Assembly (NCBI RefSeq): GCF_022603395.1
Contig: NZ_JAIBKA010000014.1
Span: 54,432-118,431, forward strand
From: Desulfoferrobacter suflitae
GTDB lineage: Bacteria; Desulfobacterota; Syntrophobacteria; Syntrophobacterales; Syntrophobacteraceae
Direction: 5' to 3'
DNA length: 64,000 nt
How positions within the stretch are numbered: position 1 is the first letter of the stretch; every line of letters starts with the position of its first letter. The position numbers were made by a program, and so were the translations under genes. The notes under the pieces are model-generated. The model was not told where the DNA came from. It searched no databases and saw only the letters and a program-made list of their open reading frames with translations. Shown one piece after another: positions 44,501-52,576 of the stretch.

Positions 44501-46796
44501 CCAACTGGTCCTGCAGCACCGATACGAGAGATCTCAGGATGGATTCAGTTATTGGTGGAATGAAGATCTTTTGAGCATGAACCTGCCCGACTTTTTCATC
44601 AGAGACTGGGAGGACTTTTCCAAGATCATCAAGAACGCCTACTGGCATCAGGAGTCTTCCCTTTCCGCGGGTCAGGCGCTGGCCACACTAAAAAATGAAG
44701 TCCTCCTGGAAGAGAGCTCCTCTCACATTGGCGAGGCTCTCCTGACCTACTGGCTGGATTCCGAAAGTCTCGCCATGGAAAGAATGCATGCCGGACTCAC
44801 GCAATTGCGTGACCAGCCCGAAGACCATTTGATCGGGACCCTGGCACAATTGCGCGAACTCATCCCGGCGCTCGTCGATGAGTCAAAACTGGCGGAAGCC
44901 TCTACTGAAGAGCTAACCGTCGCGCTGTTTTCTCTACCCATCTCAACAGAGGAACAATTCCTGCTGGCAGGGGACAGAATCTGGAAACGTTTTCAGGAAG
45001 AAAACTTTCGTTTCTCCGTTGATTTCTGTTGCCTGTGGGAGCAACTCTCGGCGGAGGAGAAGAACTCTCTACGGGGTTTGCCCGGTGCCGATGATGGAAA
45101 CGGCAGCGGGGTGAACACCGGCGGCGGCTCCGCATGGTACCTGAAGAACTGGCAGGAGCCGTTGCACAAACGTGTTGCCCTGATCCGTGCGGTGATTGTG
45201 ACAGCCATCAAGGACAGATACCGGGAGGAGCTAGAATGCCGCTGGTTTGATCGACTCCTGGGCGATTCTTCTGCCAGGGCGAAGGAAGACGCTCAATTGC
45301 AACCGGCAGCAGCCGACCACGCCGGGGAAGATCGTCGGCCGGAAATCCCCTCTGCCTATTTCCGGCTGCTCATCCGACGCGGTCTCAGGGAGGGAAGGCA
45401 CAAGGAGCAGCTTGCAGCGGAGATTCGTGAACTGCTTAGGGTCCATCCATACTTGAGGGAACGGCTGATAGAGGATGCCCTCTATCGCATCATTTTAACC
45501 TGTCAGCATCAATCGCTGAGCAAAGCCAGCCGGCTTCCACTGCTTTCTCGAAGCGCCCCGGGGGATGTGATGCACCCTTCGAAGGATCCCCATGAAGCGC
45601 CGAGGGAAGCTGATGAAAAGCAGACCCGCTCCAAGGAAAAGGCCGCCCTCGTAAAGATGCTCCCGGAGTTGAAATCGGTCATCGATCTCCTTCTGGAACG
45701 CCACAGAACCATGGATCGGGAACGACTCCTGCACTACCTTTTCCTGCTGGCCAAGATGGAGGGCAATCTGGATTCTTTGACCGCCCTCATGAGGGAAATC
45801 AGGGAAACCTCCGACATCATGGAGGCGGCATGGCTGCGCTTCACTCAGGAGCGCATACTGGAAGGTCCGGGACCCAAGGGCCTGCCCGGCACCTCACTGG
45901 GGATTACCTTGCTGGCTTCCCGCGTCAAGGACAAAGACGCCATCAATCGAGGGCTGCGCGACGGGGTGTCACGCAAGGAAAAGCGCGCCATTGCGGCGGC
46001 GGTTAACGAACTGACAAATTTCATACGTTTTCACGTGCTCCTCAACGAGGAACATAATGGGAACTTGCAGGGTCTTGTAGCCGATTTCAAGAATGCCGGC
46101 TACGATCTGGCGGGCATCCATGAACCTGCGTTGGAACTTGCCATCCAGCGCCAATGGGAAAGAAGAGAGCAACTCAAAGACAACAAGATTTGGATTTACA
46201 CGACGGTGACGGCGCGCCGCCTGGCCGCTCAGGATCAGGAACTGCAAGAGGTGGAACGGGAATTCTATGGAATCCGATCCGACATTCTCAAAGATGACGT
46301 TTCGAGCAATGAACGCTGCCATGAAATTGCAAGCCGACGCGGTGTCGCACTGGGGAGAATCAAAGAAGAAATGTACCGACAGCTTTCGGATCTGCTCGAA
46401 AAGGAACGTATCGCCACTTTTCAGAGGCGAATCGAGCAGATCGTCGACCAACTGGATAACAAAAGGGAAGAAATTTACCGCAGTTGGTCCAACGGAAGCA
46501 TCAATCGCCGGAGCGTTTTTTATACCCTGCGCCAATATCAGAAGAGGGAGGCCGACCCGAGCTTTGATGACTTCAGGTGCTTTCTGCGAGACCACTGGTT
46601 TGCTCCACTGGAGGAACTGCGTTCCTCTCAGCGCCCGGATCGCGATGCAAGGATCAAGGAGCTTGACAACCGTCTGCGTGCGCTGCTGAGAATTTCCTTG
46701 CTGGAATGGGAGGCCCAGGCGGAGCAGATGGCCGAAAGGGACCTGGACAACTGGGTGAGCGAGCAAATGGTGACTTTGGAATCACGCCTTGGTTGA
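41595..46796 (+). CDS. Giant helical protein with one Fes-type [4Fe-4S] motif
   Basis: A 1733-residue protein, almost entirely predicted helix and coiled coil, with no signal peptide or membrane segment. I recognise one motif only: C767-x2-C770-x4-C775-x16-C792 in DCAACGQVGCREFA, the Fes pattern found in RnfB and in corrinoid/acetyl-CoA-pathway proteins, which binds a low-potential [4Fe-4S] cluster. The rest is Leu, Arg and Glu rich. It starts 92 bases after the oxidoreductase, with AGAGGA upstream, and its stop lies 13 bases before the NADH-module gene. I infer a scaffold that places an electron-relay cluster between the two catalytic proteins. Codon use is continuous and there is no sign of a frameshift. 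Confidence 0.7.
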   Translation: MIDETIRSKLYDQLDRQYPMRPSGKPKSAHGAMGSREEPVDFSVQWQSEVLACKQQLLAEILFQLHTLFEFSVDDAEVKRLAREALESNFALDETCRTKGECDVSSYASCLFRREWYEASLRLPFTEAPGRTDAGHGMFHFSEASLPAALLSSLQHLERAGFFQKSRQDITGWTKRFLLIERYHRLDAIEHEARLDRYRQLHSHIIQGEPLRNPEDLSIWLEFRMLEESGLSDGGAGMLSHQLAQELDGHVSPELLAEESLLAPSLYVLLRCHQYCLAETLTESEQGRIEKLFATRRLDSLLDLMRVVLNKTMGERTIPEAGAVLDRLQSEGFNIEHQGFRDPYEADLVSLDEVERFERTPLPLFFDLESLTGRIENDLAFSRQILTDWHNRIIRDIVSECAAYSQAVVQPLPRNRYIARLVRFATGWTMAALPWLPQKQPEKLHETVLGTLPDQCLRLLVRPRKGYELKSRNELKQWIDREIQSQWDALQRIAQSRRIQGYHDYTQFTRYIVFQYLRNECSNNPASQLKESASAVCERARPDWVADTGKKWGLSIQQVHPHAIESVEDYCRAVIPSEHILPQLQRAFETTENDLQEVYGSMVSEFYPAFYTLLVGYGRHREDLSRIAASVDHIGPMIRVLAPPLDALQAVTLDSLKKDLARRGASLYRAALRPCLLNAAEWKAYLAWEAHRRLGGNIPSFLDHGDLDVFLAELENCAAQVDLPPHTLTHQSVQATLLSLLKPEETTSAIPEDALQKIVQLLPQLDCAACGQVGCREFARSLLTDRAQPQHCVHLQKHAVSHLVGLLRQFKETADNAGESANWLEILSDPNKWQASAEKELFRKVFSSETQKARHLLMARLKELWRNFPTKPQIFKNPSMMEFHESLRAFMGPEAVERLHDDERAHLIEHGEERLKAEWQALKDRQNWLNLLNRKRQSRPLLQRKDPSWVAADFYKNTFFLHQLCAKDRQLVLQHRYERSQDGFSYWWNEDLLSMNLPDFFIRDWEDFSKIIKNAYWHQESSLSAGQALATLKNEVLLEESSSHIGEALLTYWLDSESLAMERMHAGLTQLRDQPEDHLIGTLAQLRELIPALVDESKLAEASTEELTVALFSLPISTEEQFLLAGDRIWKRFQEENFRFSVDFCCLWEQLSAEEKNSLRGLPGADDGNGSGVNTGGGSAWYLKNWQEPLHKRVALIRAVIVTAIKDRYREELECRWFDRLLGDSSARAKEDAQLQPAAADHAGEDRRPEIPSAYFRLLIRRGLREGRHKEQLAAEIRELLRVHPYLRERLIEDALYRIILTCQHQSLSKASRLPLLSRSAPGDVMHPSKDPHEAPREADEKQTRSKEKAALVKMLPELKSVIDLLLERHRTMDRERLLHYLFLLAKMEGNLDSLTALMREIRETSDIMEAAWLRFTQERILEGPGPKGLPGTSLGITLLASRVKDKDAINRGLRDGVSRKEKRAIAAAVNELTNFIRFHVLLNEEHNGNLQGLVADFKNAGYDLAGIHEPALELAIQRQWERREQLKDNKIWIYTTVTARRLAAQDQELQEVEREFYGIRSDILKDDVSSNERCHEIASRRGVALGRIKEEMYRQLSDLLEKERIATFQRRIEQIVDQLDNKREEIYRSWSNGSINRRSVFYTLRQYQKREADPSFDDFRCFLRDHWFAPLEELRSSQRPDRDARIKELDNRLRALLRISLLEWEAQAEQMAERDLDNWVSEQMVTLESRLG

Positions 46797-46809
46797 GGAG
46801 GAATTGAGC

Positions 46810-49800
46810 ATGGCTGAAATCAATCACACCCGAAACGCACTGGTGCTGCCTACTCCTCATATGAGTCCCGATGAGTGGATAGAGTTGCACGACAGGGCTC
46901 ACGAATACTTCTGGGGCCCCGTCGATACCCGAATTCCCGGCTATTTGCCGCAACTTGCCCAGGCTGTGTGCACCATGCGGCTCAGCTTGAGTCAACTTCG
47001 ACTGGCTTTCGAACAGCGCCCCGACAAATTTCATGCTTTTCGTGCAACCCTGCTGGGCAAAAAAAAAGGCCTGCACGGGCAAGATCCGCAGGGGCTTCTA
47101 GTCAGATTGTTCGACAGTCACCTGGCGCGGATTGATTGGCGTGAACAGGACGTTTTGGAGATGATACTGGAATTTTTGTCCGCCTCCGACGACCCAATTC
47201 TGGAAGAAGAGCTGCTGCAGTTCCAGACCCTGCGGGAGACAAACTGGGTCGATTACGAACGTACCGTTCGCGGATTGATTTCTGAAGCGCGCGCCAACCT
47301 GATGGGGCTCACCTATGCCCGTCACGCCATCAGAACAAACCAGACCGCCGCCAAGAAATTCGGTGCGGATTCCATGCCGTTGCTGATTCGCGGGCTGCTG
47401 CAGAGCATGGGTCTTGCGGGTGATGAAAACCAGGTTGGCCGCAATTTGGCGGATGATCCGGCGCAGTGTTGGGGTCAGCTCTATGAAAAAGCGCAGGAGT
47501 TGTGGACGGCCCACGGAATTCGGCTACCCCTCAAACCTTACGAGAAGGCGTCTTTGTTCCTGCTGGAAGCCCTTCCCATCGAGAACAAGGGGCATTCGAG
47601 CTTCGTCAGATACTTGATCGAACATGAAGAGGCCTATCGGAAATTGCTGGCCACGTGCTACGCACCTTCGGCCACGCAGCACGAACGACTGCAGCATGAA
47701 ATGGAGCGCTACAATCGTTTGCCGGAGCATTCGACACGCAGAATATCCTACAGCGACGAGGAACAAGCGTGGTTTCTTTATGCGTTCATGTTACGTCCGG
47801 ACGTCGTTGCCGCTATCGCTGAACGGGAACAGCACAAAGACATTTATCACGTCATTGCGGGTCTCGGTCCCAAGGCCAGGCTACCCCGGGTTCTCCAGGA
47901 GGTGCACAACATCTTCGGATATATCACGCCGGAATCCTTTCATAAGATCGTGCAAACCCTGGAGCTCGATCCGGTAGACGTCATTCGCGTCATCGCATCC
48001 TACAAACAATACAGTGCAGATCCCGGCGGCGATATCATCATCTACATCTGCAAGGGAACGGCTTGCTTTCTGCGCGGTCAACCGGATTTGTCGCGTCGCC
48101 TCGCCGCAGAGATTGCGGCTGAAGAGGGAGAAGTCGGGCGGCATGGCATTCAGTTCATTGAGATGGACTGTTTCGGGGTATGCCACCTGGCTCCCGTCAT
48201 CAAAACGCGCGATGCTTTCCTGGGAAAACGCACTGCGGACGACATACCCAGGACTATCGAGCACCTCTTAAAAGGACCCCAATACGAAAACCGCATCATG
48301 TTCCTGAACCGGATCAAGGAACTGCTGGCGCCGGGGCATGAGAGCGATCTGCTGGAAGAAGTCCGCATATCCGCAATCGTTCGGAACAACGGACCTGCCC
48401 GGGTGGCGCTGGATACCTCACAAGATATCGATGTCACGGGATATTATTTGAAAATTGATGCCGCCGGGGAAGTCTATGCCTGTCGAAATGGCCGGCGCCA
48501 TGCACTCGGACAGTTTGTCCCTCACAGCCTGGCCTTCAGCTATACGGCACCCGACGGGGTCGAACAAAACGGCTGCGTGATCCTCGACCAGGCGGCACAG
48601 ATGGAAACCTTCATCAACTATCCCGCAGGATTCCTCGCCAGGGAACTGCAACAGAGCCTGAAGCCGCAGGCCAGAGTTGTCGACGGGTTTGTGCAGGCGG
48701 AGAGAACCGAGGGTCCGATGCGCATGGGGGTCTATAACGCCAATGCCGTTGCTGTCAGGCGGAAGGATGGGAGCTACAGGCTGATATGCCTCAGCGGACC
48801 CCCGAACCACGCGCCCCCAGTCGAAGACCAGGGGCTGGCTGACAGCCTGGTACAAGGAGATGATCACTCCTTCCTGAGAGATCAGGATCGCTTGGTGCTG
48901 GGTTTTGCCTCCACCGGATCACCCGGGGACGATATCGAATCCTATAGCGCCAATGGCGGGTACGCTTCAGTTTTCCGGGTACTGGGACTCACCTCGGAAC
49001 CCGCATGGGAACCAAGAGACATTGTCATAGCGATCAGTGAGGCAAAGCTCCGGGGGCGCGGCGGCGCAGGCTTTCCCACTGGCCGCAAGTGGGACGCGGT
49101 ACGGCTGGCAAAATGCGCAATTGACGAAAAAGACCCGAACAAGGATGACATCAAACTCATTGTGGCAAACGGCGATGAAGGGGACCCGGGAGCCTTCATG
49201 GACCGCACTCTCATTCAGGAACAGCCCCACCAGGTGATTGAAGGAATGCTGCTTGCCGCCCTTGCGGTGGATGCCCGCTATGGGGTCATCTACGTGCGCA
49301 AGGAATACGAAGATGCCGTGCGCCGCCTGGAACATGCCCTGTTTCAAGCGCGCCGCAAGGGTTTTTTGGGGAAAGACATCTTCGGCGTTTCGGGAAAACA
49401 CTTTGATATCGATATTCGCCTTGGAGCGGGCGCCTTTGTCGCCGGGGAAAAACGGGCCATCATGCGGGCCATCGAGGGAGAAGCGGCAGAGCCCACCCTG
49501 GGCGCCATTTCCAACACCTTCAGGGGACTCTGGGGAAAGCCGACCCTGTTGAACAACGTGGAAACCTTCGCCAATGTTCCCCTCATTATCCAAAAAGGCG
49601 GCAGGTGGTACGCCAAACAAGGCACCGAGCGCAGCGGCGGCAGTAAAATTTTCTCCGTTGCCGGCATCGTCAAACATACCGGACTGGTGGAGGTGCGATT
49701 TGGACGTACACTGGATGATATCATTCGAATTTGCGGCGGCATTCAGGAGGGCAAACATTTGGCCGGGGTTCAGATAGGCGGTCCGTCGGGAGCCATTCTG

Positions 49801-50538
49801 TCACTCACGGGAGTGCGTTCCTACTTGTTGCACACGCCGCTCGATTTCGACAGCTTTGACAATGTGGGCGCGATGCTGGGGTCCGGCGGACTGGTCTTCA
49901 TCGGTGAAGACGACGATGTGGTGCGATTGGCAAGGCATTTCACCGATTGGCTGTCGGAAGAATCCTGCGGGCAGTGCCCCGCCTGTCTGCAGGGGACGCT
50001 CTCCCTTGGAGCCACGTTGGACAGTATTCTTCAGGGAGAGGGGCTGAGCGACCACGTCCATGCTCTGTGGGCCAAGAGTGATGCGGTCAAGGCCGGAAGC
50101 CAGTGCGGCTTGGGGATGACCGCAGCCAATCCCGTCACCAGTGCCCTGCGCTTTTTTCCCCACGCCTTCCTCCACCATCTGCTGGTCAATGCACGTCTGG
50201 ATCGGCTTGAATGTTTCAAGAGCCTCGAAGCCCTGCGTCTCCTCACACGCGAAAATATCGAGCAGATCAGCGGGCGAAAGAGGCAGACGGTCGGATACTC
50301 GTTTATCCTGAAAAAACATCTGTTCAAGCACCTGGTCACTGAATTGGAGAAACTCGATCAGTATCGGCCGCCTCACCAGCGCTGTGCACGGCGTTTTCTG
50401 GACCTGCTGCAGGTGCCGGTGCACGAAGTCGGGGCAAGGGATGTGAGCGCCGAATGCTCCACCGAACAACTGGAATATCATCGGCTCTACCTGCACGACC
50501 GCATCTTCGGCGCAACGGGTCATGAAGCAACCATCTGA
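46810..50538 (+). CDS. NuoE-NuoF-like NADH module with helical N-terminal extension
   Basis: A 1242-residue protein. Residues 1-350 are helical and unrecognised. A NuoE-like thioredoxin fold (about 360-480) carries a [2Fe-2S] site at C414/C419 and C454/C458. A spacer (480-735) is unassigned. The NuoF-like region begins with RGRGGAGFPTGRKWD (748-762), has NGDEGDPGAFMDRT for FMN binding, and ends with C1053, C1056, C1059 and C1099 for a [4Fe-4S] cluster. Such modules connect NAD(H) to iron-sulfur chains in complex I, HydABC hydrogenases and NAD-linked formate dehydrogenases. The ATG at 46810 follows GAGGAGG. Coupling to the 2-oxoacid oxidoreductase is inferred from adjacency. Confidence 0.87.
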   Translation: MAEINHTRNALVLPTPHMSPDEWIELHDRAHEYFWGPVDTRIPGYLPQLAQAVCTMRLSLSQLRLAFEQRPDKFHAFRATLLGKKKGLHGQDPQGLLVRLFDSHLARIDWREQDVLEMILEFLSASDDPILEEELLQFQTLRETNWVDYERTVRGLISEARANLMGLTYARHAIRTNQTAAKKFGADSMPLLIRGLLQSMGLAGDENQVGRNLADDPAQCWGQLYEKAQELWTAHGIRLPLKPYEKASLFLLEALPIENKGHSSFVRYLIEHEEAYRKLLATCYAPSATQHERLQHEMERYNRLPEHSTRRISYSDEEQAWFLYAFMLRPDVVAAIAEREQHKDIYHVIAGLGPKARLPRVLQEVHNIFGYITPESFHKIVQTLELDPVDVIRVIASYKQYSADPGGDIIIYICKGTACFLRGQPDLSRRLAAEIAAEEGEVGRHGIQFIEMDCFGVCHLAPVIKTRDAFLGKRTADDIPRTIEHLLKGPQYENRIMFLNRIKELLAPGHESDLLEEVRISAIVRNNGPARVALDTSQDIDVTGYYLKIDAAGEVYACRNGRRHALGQFVPHSLAFSYTAPDGVEQNGCVILDQAAQMETFINYPAGFLARELQQSLKPQARVVDGFVQAERTEGPMRMGVYNANAVAVRRKDGSYRLICLSGPPNHAPPVEDQGLADSLVQGDDHSFLRDQDRLVLGFASTGSPGDDIESYSANGGYASVFRVLGLTSEPAWEPRDIVIAISEAKLRGRGGAGFPTGRKWDAVRLAKCAIDEKDPNKDDIKLIVANGDEGDPGAFMDRTLIQEQPHQVIEGMLLAALAVDARYGVIYVRKEYEDAVRRLEHALFQARRKGFLGKDIFGVSGKHFDIDIRLGAGAFVAGEKRAIMRAIEGEAAEPTLGAISNTFRGLWGKPTLLNNVETFANVPLIIQKGGRWYAKQGTERSGGSKIFSVAGIVKHTGLVEVRFGRTLDDIIRICGGIQEGKHLAGVQIGGPSGAILSLTGVRSYLLHTPLDFDSFDNVGAMLGSGGLVFIGEDDDVVRLARHFTDWLSEESCGQCPACLQGTLSLGATLDSILQGEGLSDHVHALWAKSDAVKAGSQCGLGMTAANPVTSALRFFPHAFLHHLLVNARLDRLECFKSLEALRLLTRENIEQISGRKRQTVGYSFILKKHLFKHLVTELEKLDQYRPPHQRCARRFLDLLQVPVHEVGARDVSAECSTEQLEYHRLYLHDRIFGATGHEATI

Positions 50539-50597
50539 ACATAATGAGAGATTTGGCAACCCATGTGGGCATGGACACGTTCACTTGCAGGTCGTTG

Positions 50598-50695
50598 GTA
50601 GGTCACGGTGTGCACAGCATCCCCTGACAACACGATTGTGTCAGCCGTAGGTCAGGGTGTGCGCAGCACTCCCCGGCAGCACAACCCTGTCAGCG
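50598..50695. repeat. Two tandem 49-base imperfect direct repeats
   Basis: Units 50598-50646 and 50647-50695 both begin GTAGGTCA and end near TGTCAGC, with roughly three-quarters identity by eye. They begin 60 bases after the NADH-module stop codon. Confidence 0.7.
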
Positions 50696-50720
50696 AGCTC
50701 CTTCCTGTCACACCCTGACC
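50650..50720. repeat. Long-armed inverted repeat downstream of the giant operon
   Basis: GGTCAGGGTGTG (50650-50661) and CACACCCTGACC (50709-50720) are perfect complements, extendable by one A-T and one G-U pair, around a 47-base loop. T-rich sequence follows (50735-50760). It may terminate the giant operon and resembles a dispersed palindromic element. Confidence 0.65.
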
Positions 50721-50845
50721 TGCGCCATGGCGGGTTTTCATTTTTTTCTGTCATTTTTTTGATGACAAACAGCTGCGGCTGTGTTAGCAGAGAGCACAAA
50801 CGGTCACGGTTAGTGGATTGATCGTGTGGAGGAGTGTTAAAGTTT

Positions 50846-50950
50846 ATGCATCGCATCAGGATCACGGATCTGTTGGCAGCATTGAATGCAGCAGCAGTGG
50901 CGGCGGCCGCCGCGGCGCGCAGGCCCGTGGTCCGGATGGGAATGGTATAG
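50846..50950 (+). CDS. Alanine-rich leader peptide (34 residues)
   Basis: A small gene that a length cut-off would miss. It has a strong ribosome site (GGAGGAG ending 11 bases upstream), an ATG at 50846 and a TAG at 50948-50950. The product starts MHRIRITDLLAALN and holds 11 Ala in 34 residues, including runs of three and six Ala codons (GCA, GCG, GCC). It then continues RRPVVRMGMV. It lies directly before two tandem hairpins with U-tracts and the aminotransferase gene. This matches the layout of attenuator leader peptides, with alanine as the sensed residue. The peptide itself probably has no other role. Confidence 0.8.
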   Translation: MHRIRITDLLAALNAAAVAAAAAARRPVVRMGMV

Positions 50951-50977
50951 AGAACCGCACAGACTACCGACCATCTC

Positions 50978-51047
50978 AGGGCTGCGGGCCTTCCACCGCA
51001 GCCCTTCTTGTTTTCAGGGCTGCCCGTTGTCGCAGCCTTTTTCTTTT
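50978..51047 (+). promoter_or_regulatory. Attenuator with mutually exclusive hairpins
   Basis: Segment 1 (AGGGCTGCGG, 50978-50987) pairs perfectly with segment 2 (CCGCAGCCCT, 50996-51005). Segment 3 (AGGGCTGC, 51016-51023) pairs with segment 4 (GCAGCCTT, 51032-51039) and is followed by TTTTTCTTTTT, a textbook terminator. Segment 2 can instead pair with segment 3 over eight bases (GCAGCCCT with AGGGCTGC), which would prevent the terminator. In addition, AGGCCCG inside the leader gene (50921-50927) can pair with CGGGCCT (50985-50991). Confidence 0.8.
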
Positions 51048-51109
51048 TGATCTTGATCAAAGAACACAAGCCCGATCGGCTGAAAATAACTGGAAAGGAA
51101 ATTACTGCC

Positions 51110-52459
51110 ATGCGAACTGAAATTGTCCATATAGGCGCAAGCAAGCTGACCTACGAAATACGCAACATCGTCAATGTGGCTCAACGGCTGGAAAAGCTCG
51201 GGGTTGTGATCAATTCTGAAAACATCGGCGATCCGGTGGCCAAGGGAGAAAAAATTCCCGACTGGATGAAGGCCATTATCTCCGATTTGGCCATGGAAGA
51301 CTGTTCCTACGGCTACTGTGCCACCCAGGGTGTTCTGGAAACACGCGAGTTCCTGGCGGCCAAGAATAACAGCAAAGGCGGCGCCGCAATCAAACCGGAA
51401 GACATCATCTTCTTCAATGGCCTGGGAGACGCCATCACCAAGGTCTACGGCTTTTTGCGGCGCACCGCTCGAGTGATCACCCCTTCGCCCACCTACACCA
51501 CCCATTCCTCATCCGAAGCCTCCCACGCCGGGCTGCCGCCCGTGAGCTACCCTCTCGACCCACACAATCACTGGCTGCCGGACGTCGCCGAACTGCGCCG
51601 CAGAGTAAAATACAACCCGGCCGTGGCGGGCATTCTCATCGTCAATCCCGACAATCCGACGGGCATGGTCTACCCGGAAGAGACCCTGCGGGAAATCGTA
51701 AGCATCGCCAGGGATTTCGATCTCTTCATCATCGCCGACGAAATCTATCAGAACCTTATTTTCAACGGGAACAAAACCAAATCGCTGGCGGAAGTGATCG
51801 AAGACGTCCCCGGCATAGCCATGAAGGGCATCTCCAAGGAGCTGCCCTGGCCCGGAGCCCGATGCGGCTGGCTGGAAGTCTATAATGGCGATAAAGACCC
51901 GTTGTTTGCAGAATACGTGCGCAGCATCGTCAACGCCAAGATGGTGGAGGTCTGCTCGACCACACTGCCGCAGAGGGCGATCCCCCGCATATTCGAGCAT
52001 CCTGCCTATCCGGGCTATCTACAGGAGCGGCTGCAGCGCTATGAACGTTTGTCCGGGGCGGCCTATCACAGGCTTGGAAGCCTGCCCGGCATCGTTGCCA
52101 ACCGCACCCAGGGAGCGTTTTACATGACCGCCGTGTTCGAGGATGGCTGGGTCAACGGCTCTCAGTCATTGCCGCTGGAGGACCCCGAGGTGCGTGTGCT
52201 GATCGAACAGCTGACCGCCGACCGAAGCATGCAACCCGACAAGCGATTTGTCTATTATCTGCTGGGAGCGACCGGAATCTGTGTCGTGCCACTCACTTCG
52301 TTCAGCTCGGAGCTGCAGGGATTCCGCATGACCCTGCTGGAAACGGACGAGGAAAAGTTTTGCCGTACCTTTGACACGCTCGCTGCAGCCATCGCCCGCT
52401 ACCTCAGCCCGTGGAAAGACGGACGCAACGATGCGCTCAAGACCGCTGTAGGGTTGTGA
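51110..52459 (+). CDS. PLP-dependent class I/II aminotransferase
   Basis: A 449-residue fold-type I aminotransferase. NPDNPTGMVYP marks the PLP-phosphate and substrate-Asn region, ADEIYQNL holds the Asp that binds the pyridine nitrogen, and Lys243 in GISKELPWPGARCGW is the Schiff-base lysine. It should convert an amino acid to its 2-oxoacid. Alanine or branched-chain amino acids are the best guesses, from the Ala leader upstream and the Liv transporter downstream. The ATG at 51110 follows GGAAAGGA; a longer frame runs back into the attenuator. It may be cotranscribed with the livK gene 117 bases downstream. Confidence 0.88.
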   Translation: MRTEIVHIGASKLTYEIRNIVNVAQRLEKLGVVINSENIGDPVAKGEKIPDWMKAIISDLAMEDCSYGYCATQGVLETREFLAAKNNSKGGAAIKPEDIIFFNGLGDAITKVYGFLRRTARVITPSPTYTTHSSSEASHAGLPPVSYPLDPHNHWLPDVAELRRRVKYNPAVAGILIVNPDNPTGMVYPEETLREIVSIARDFDLFIIADEIYQNLIFNGNKTKSLAEVIEDVPGIAMKGISKELPWPGARCGWLEVYNGDKDPLFAEYVRSIVNAKMVEVCSTTLPQRAIPRIFEHPAYPGYLQERLQRYERLSGAAYHRLGSLPGIVANRTQGAFYMTAVFEDGWVNGSQSLPLEDPEVRVLIEQLTADRSMQPDKRFVYYLLGATGICVVPLTSFSSELQGFRMTLLETDEEKFCRTFDTLAAAIARYLSPWKDGRNDALKTAVGL

Positions 52460-52576
52460 CGACGGTGAGCGGTCGGTAACATGTTCCGGAGGAGAGATCT
52501 CGGACAAGGTCCTGGACAGCATCATCCCTATTGACGTAATATTCGATCCTCACCACAACCACAGAGGAGAAAATCT

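Noticed and set aside
35053..50538. Giant genes as artefacts of missed stops or frame errors
   Set aside because: Each frame has coherent domains, ribosome sites and normal spacing to its neighbour, and motifs occur throughout. I see no place where a frame change would improve the reading.
52531..52559. TTGACG as a livK promoter
   Set aside because: The matching -10 position reads CACAAC, a poor match, and it would lie almost on the ribosome site.
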